The notes beneath the pieces were generated by a model. That model was not told the DNA's origin. It searched no databases and saw nothing but the letters and a program-made list of their open reading frames with translations. A stretch of 64,000 nt of DNA. Source: Solanum dulcamara. Lineage: Eukaryota > Streptophyta > Magnoliopsida > Solanales > Solanaceae. This document shows, piece after piece, positions 59,821-64,000 of the stretch. Where the stretch lies: assembly GCF_947179165.1 (NCBI RefSeq), contig NC_077240.1, positions 49,102,501 to 49,166,500 on the forward strand, in the 5' to 3' direction. Each line of letters starts with the position of its first letter. Positions within the stretch are counted from its first letter, which is position 1. A program made the translations under genes and the position numbers.

Positions 59821-61726
59821 TGAAAAATTAATGGCTAAGAGCTCATTTTAGCTCATTCTTTTTTGAGGAAAATATAGAGAAAAAGAAAGAGAGTTCAAGC
59901 CATGTCAACTCATGGCCATGGTTGAGCAAGCAAGCTCCCAAATTCCAATCCCCACACTACTTTTATAAGATATTTTCAACCAATTGAAGGTGATTAACAA
60001 TGTGAATTAATCATTAGGACATCAAGAAGACCTAACATGCAATCCATATGTTTCAACCAAGTTGAGAAGCCAAGTTGTTAAGGTAAGAATTAATCATTTT
60101 CTATACATTTAAGGATGAATTTAGACGTGATGTGAATGTGTAAAAGTGAATTGGAGGTATGAAATTATGTATGTTGGCGTTGGAATGTTGTTAAAACCGT
60201 CTAGGGGTTGTTTCATTTGGAAATGGTGAATCAATTTTAATAAACGTTTTGGTTGTTGTTGTCATGAGTTATATAATGAAAATGGAAGAATTTGATATTT
60301 CAAGTTGGAGTTGTAATTATAACGTGTGTTTTTTTGTGTTGAATTAAAAAATTAAGTATGGTTACGATTACACATTATATGGTTATAATTATTGGAGCTG
60401 TTCTAATCTAAAGATGATGGATTAATTTTGATTAATGTTGGATTTGTTATTGCCATTGGTTATACGATGAAAGTGAAGGAATTTGATATTTAAAGTTATA
60501 ATTGTATTATATTGAGAACGATCTGGGTTGGTTGTGTTGTTCGTGTTGAATTGAAGGACTAAGAGTAGTTAAAGCTATAGTATTGTTGTAATTGTTGGAC
60601 TATTGTAAGGTCATCCAATGAAGTGTTGTGGCTGTAGATTATTAAGAGTAACTTCATTACATCGTAGTCTTTATGTTAAAGATTATGGAATATCATAATG
60701 TGTAGGCTGATTTGGAATAGTGTGAGGGCTGTTTTGGAATATTCTTGAATCTTGACTTGGCTAACTTTAATATAACACTTGAATGTATGGTTGTTGATGT
60801 TGACTTGGTTGTTATGTAGTTGGTTTGAATATAAGGGAAATGTCGCCTAATTTTCTAGAAATGAGCTGCTAGTGTTGGAGTGTGTTTTGAAACCTTCCCA
60901 TAGCTTAACCATAGTTATTGACAGCTTAATATAGGTTAAGACACTATTGGGCAGTGTATGCGTGTTGTGTTGTGAATAAGCATTGTGTTGTAAGGTATGT
61001 GCTTTGGGGTAATTCCATTCATACGTTCTGAATATGATTCATGATCCTTATTCACTTTTGGATGTTAAAACTCTTAAATTAGTTGAGTTACTACCCTCGA
61101 GCCTTCTATATGTTGAATAGTAGTTGGATGTATAAGCTCCTATTCCTAAAGATTCTACGATGACAAATGTGTCTGATTCCATAAGTTGTTTTGCATTATC
61201 TTGATACATGTCTATGATTCCTGAGGCTCCATTTGATATGGTCTATAGAGACATTCAGAAGGTACTTGAGATTACTACTGTCTTGATTTTCAAATGATGG
61301 TTCATTTTGATTATTCTATTAAGTCTCAGGCGATGATCTAATTGTATATGGTTGCTCATGATATTCTACTCATGCATACTGTTATTACCTCTTTCATAGA
61401 GTCCCGGGCCAGGTATGTTATCGTGCACAACTTTATTACATCTTCACTGAGTCCCTCACTAGAGGGCCTGGTACGGTATCATATATGTATATGATGATAT
61501 GATAATATGTAACATCCCTCAAAAATGCCCACAAAATACCTTAAGAATGCCTTAAAAATAGACCACCCATGTAACGCATTATCCTTAATTGTTTTGGCAA
61601 ATTTGAGTTTGGCATATTGATTAGGGGATCAAAACCTGTAGGAAAATAGTCTCGGTGGATTTTTAGGACCCGTAGAATGGAAGAAAGATTTTTGAAGAAT
61701 CCAAAAAATAGTTTGGTTTGCGACAG

Positions 61727-61795
61727 GTCCACGTCGCGGACCTTAGGACATTTTTACGATCGAGTGGTCCACGACAAGACCGCATCGCGGACCTA
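61727..61795. repeat. GTCCACG/CGCGGACC palindromes in C3 U3
   Basis: GGTCCACGTCGCGGACC (61727-61743) and a second copy split by an insert, GGTCCACGAC and ATCGCGGACC (61767-61794). Confidence 0.7.
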
Positions 61796-61897
61796 TGAAG
61801 GTTTCCTGGCCGAAATTAAGTTTTTTTAAGGGCGTTTTAGATTTTTTCCAAATTATTAGTTAATGAACCTAGACGTTTTTAGGACCTAATTCAACTC

Positions 61898-61905
61898 TAT
61901 AAATT
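61898..61905 (+). promoter_or_regulatory. TATA box, C3
   Basis: TATAAATT in CAACTCTATAAATTAACC, about 100 bases after the last palindrome. Confidence 0.6.
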
Positions 61906-62085
61906 AACCTAAACCTCTAATTCTATTCATTCTTCTACAATTTATCTATCAAATATTTCTATCTCTACAAAAAGGTTCAAGGGTTTCCATTGAAGACTTC
62001 AAGCAAATTCACTCAATTTGTCCATCAAAATTCTCAAGTTCTTCCAAATTAATTGGTGTTCTCACTCAAGGTATATGGGTATTGA

Positions 62086-62109
62086 TTCATGGATCCTTTC
62101 ATCCATGAA
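62086..62109 (+). other. Conserved LTR stem-loop 1 (C3)
   Basis: Arms TTCATGGAT and ATCCATGAA, loop CCTTTC; nine Watson-Crick pairs. Differs from B2 at two pairs, both changed on both sides. Confidence 0.8.
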
Positions 62110-63171
62110 GCCCAATCAATTTCTCAAGGTTTTCTATCAAATTAAAGTATGGTATTTGATGGGTTATGTGATCTCTATTCCAATTGCGTGAATTTTCATT
62201 TTAAGCATGATCATGAGACTATTTTGATATAAATTGATGGTTATTGATTTAAATTGAAGAGTTTTTCCATAAATTCTCCTATTTTAATTTTTAGGGTTCA
62301 TGATGTAAATTATGAGTATTTTGATTCATACTTCTACAGGATATTATCTATATGAATTATGTATTGGCTGATATAAGGTTTACGATCATGCATATGTTCA
62401 AGCTAATTTAATGATTTTCAAGTCAATTGATCATGCATCCATGTTATACACAAATTTCAAGTACAAGCTATGATCATGAATTTTCAAAGTATGAATTATG
62501 ACTATGTATTTCCATTATGATAATGAATTATAAGTATTTCTCAAATTATGGAATTACATACAAGTTATGAAGTAAGGTGACTTAGGATCCTATGTGGTGA
62601 TCTAAGGCCAAATGATAAGAATTATGTAAATATGATTGTAATGATGAAAGGACAATTCTCACATTACAAGTATATTATGGAAATGAGATACTCTATGATT
62701 TCATTCCTATGATCATGACTATGATATATGATATTATGATCTTATGTTATGTATGTATTTTGTGGGATTTGACTTAGAACCGAGTGGACTTGAGGTGGTG
62801 GCCCTACTAAAAGTCTTAGTAGCAGCCTCATGTCCCATAAACTACGTGTCACTGTAGGTTGCCTTTATGGCCTAGATAGTGTATCCACAAATAGCCCATG
62901 TTTATGATTAGGAGCCTACCTCTGCAAAGTAGTCTCCTCCTTCTGGATGTGGGTATCATCGAATTCTATGTTATAGCTCACATGGTCTTATTATCGGTTA
63001 TGGTTCCTATCCCACATATGTATGATTTCTTAAGTATGTTATGACTTGAACTTATGTTTTTAAATTCTTCGGTCAATATGATTTTCTCATGACTTTATAT
63101 ATTCCATCTTATCATGTGTTTTACTTGACCTTTGTATTCCATGATTTACGTTTCATGTCACGCCCTCATAC

Positions 63172-63193
63172 TTAGTACATTCCAATGTACTAA
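63172..63193. other. Conserved LTR stem-loop 2 (C3)
   Basis: Arms TTAGTACATT and AATGTACTAA with a 2-base loop; perfect 10-bp inverted repeat, followed by TGCATATTTTTTGCG. Confidence 0.75.
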
Positions 63194-63628
63194 TGCATAT
63201 TTTTTGCGTACATTATCTCATAATGTAGGGGTTGAGGTTGAAGATCCTAATCATCCACGTAACTAGTAGGCGTTCCTATTCGAAGGTGTTGTGGTAAGTC
63301 CTCATTGACCGAGGACTAGTTTCAAGTTACTTACTATTTTCTTGTCAAAATACTTTTGCTTATGTTGTGTATTGAGGGTGAGCTAAGGACTTATTTTAGC
63401 CCCCGCCCATACTCATGTTTAGAGGCATCTAGTTGGACGTATGTTTGAGCCTACATTGTCATAAGATATTTTTAGATTTCTATTGATGATTTAGACTCTC
63501 TTATGATGTTTCCTCTTTCATATTTCACCTTATGTATGCTTATGATATATACAAGAGGCTTGGTTGGAGCCCTTTAAGGTTTCGATTACCGTGTTACGAC
63601 TAGGCCCTAGGTCGGGTCGTGACAAACT

Positions 63629-63640
63629 TGGTATTAGAGC
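63629..63640 (+). promoter_or_regulatory. C3 primer binding site (initiator tRNA-Met)
   Basis: TGGTATTAGAGC: eleven of twelve bases match the tRNA-Met complement, four bases after the LTR end. Confidence 0.85.
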
Positions 63641-63844
63641 ACAAGGTTTTTCAAGTGTCCTAGGGTGTTCAAAATCCTGTGTCAAGTAGAGTCTTATTAA
63701 TGGGTGTGAAGCACACCACACTTATGAGTAGGAGGCTATGAGGCATTTAGGAATTCTCACTTTCTTTCATGATCCATGTCGTGCTATAGAGTTTACATTA
63801 AGACTTGTTTTCCCTAATGGTCTTTCTTTGCGATTTTCAGAAAG

Positions 63845-64000
63845 ATGGCTCCAAGAATACCACTATTTCCAAGGGGAGAGAATGTTAATGAATCCCAAGC
63901 TCCCTCCATCTCCTCAAGACAATGGTCCTCTACCAGACCAAGTGACTAATGAGAAGTTCTGAACTGCTATCACTATGTTAGCCAGAGTAGTGACCAAACA
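63845..64000 (+). pseudogene. C3 gag, N-terminal start (runs off right edge)
   Basis: ATG at 63845 opens MAPRIPLFPRGENVNESQAP, the basic N-terminus common to Tekay/Del gag. The frame then shifts; PPSPQDNGPLPDQVTNEKF and, after a stop, TAITMLARVVT read in the next frame. The stop after EKF is TGA where CGA (Arg) is usual in the EFRTAI motif, as expected from decay of a methylated CpG. The leader 63641-63844 has no other feature. Confidence 0.8.

Larger units (their letters stand above)
59018..61507 (+). repeat. A6 LTR, 3' end cut by C3
   Basis: TGTTATATCCCATAC start, aligned with the A2 LTRs on the plus strand: three AAGTAGGTG-type hairpins (59369-59474), ACATGTGTCACC boxes, TATATATATAA at 59810-59820, leader with AAGGTAAG strings, and CACTGAGTCCC strips near 61450. 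The last roughly 700 bases are displaced by C3, off-window. Shares a GTGGTCTCCACCAAGACACGTGGC block with A3. No gene. Confidence 0.87.
61508..63624 (+). repeat. C3 5' LTR (2117 bp)
   Basis: TGTAACATCCC to GGGTCGTGACA, inserted in A6. Contains GTCCACG/CGCGGACC palindromes (61727-61795), TATAAATT at 61898, AAGGTATATGGG donor-like string, stem-loop 1 (62086-62109) and stem-loop 2 (63172-63193), both with perfect stems. Confidence 0.9.

Overview
This window is plant repeat DNA, built almost entirely of nested long-terminal-repeat (LTR) retrotransposons of the Ty3/gypsy superfamily. I find no host gene, no non-coding RNA gene and no open, undamaged retrotransposon. The proteins are of the Tekay/Del chromovirus type (gag with a CCHC knuckle, DPGA protease, RT, RNase H, integrase and a chromodomain-like tail) and the Athila type (tRNA-Asp primer site, extra 3' ORF). 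Both, with LTRs of 2-4 kb, fit pericentromeric heterochromatin of a large angiosperm genome. The style of the families suggests Solanaceae, but I cannot fix a species from sequence alone.

Names used here are local: A = long-LTR family starting TGTTATACCCC; B1, B2, B3 and C = Tekay-like families with different LTRs; D = Athila-like element. Left half (1-33334) is an onion. B3 (+) holds B2 (+), inserted in its RNase H region. B2's 5' LTR holds B1 (-, 4169-13391). B1's 3' LTR is cut by A1 (-), which runs off the left edge. A2 (+, 13758-24539) sits in the start of B2's gag. Right half: C-type LTR pieces (33335-35147), then D (+, from about 35148). D is broken by an A3 solo LTR (39517-52145), which itself holds the complete element A4 (-, 40218-49302). 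D is broken again by the A5 solo LTR (54309-58094) and is cut off at 59017 by A6 (+). A6 is in turn cut by C3 (+, from 61508), which runs off the right edge.

The best-preserved coding region is B1 (minus strand, 10852 to 6338). It keeps the RT FIDD pair, all four RNase H acidic residues and the integrase D-35-E spacing, but has several stops and has lost one Cys of the integrase zinc finger. A2 and A4 share an odd structure: LTR, primer site, 2.6-3.2 kb with no recognisable gag/RT, then only integrase plus chromodomain. They look like one non-autonomous lineage.

The most unusual signals are in the LTRs. Two short stem-loops recur at matching places in otherwise diverged families, with paired base changes that keep the stems. 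Each family also carries its own repeated palindromic motif upstream of the TATA box (G-box and AAGTAGGTG hairpins in A, TGATGTCA in B1, CACGGACCGTG in B2, CTACGA/TCGTAG in B3, GTCCRCG/CGCGGAC in C and D).
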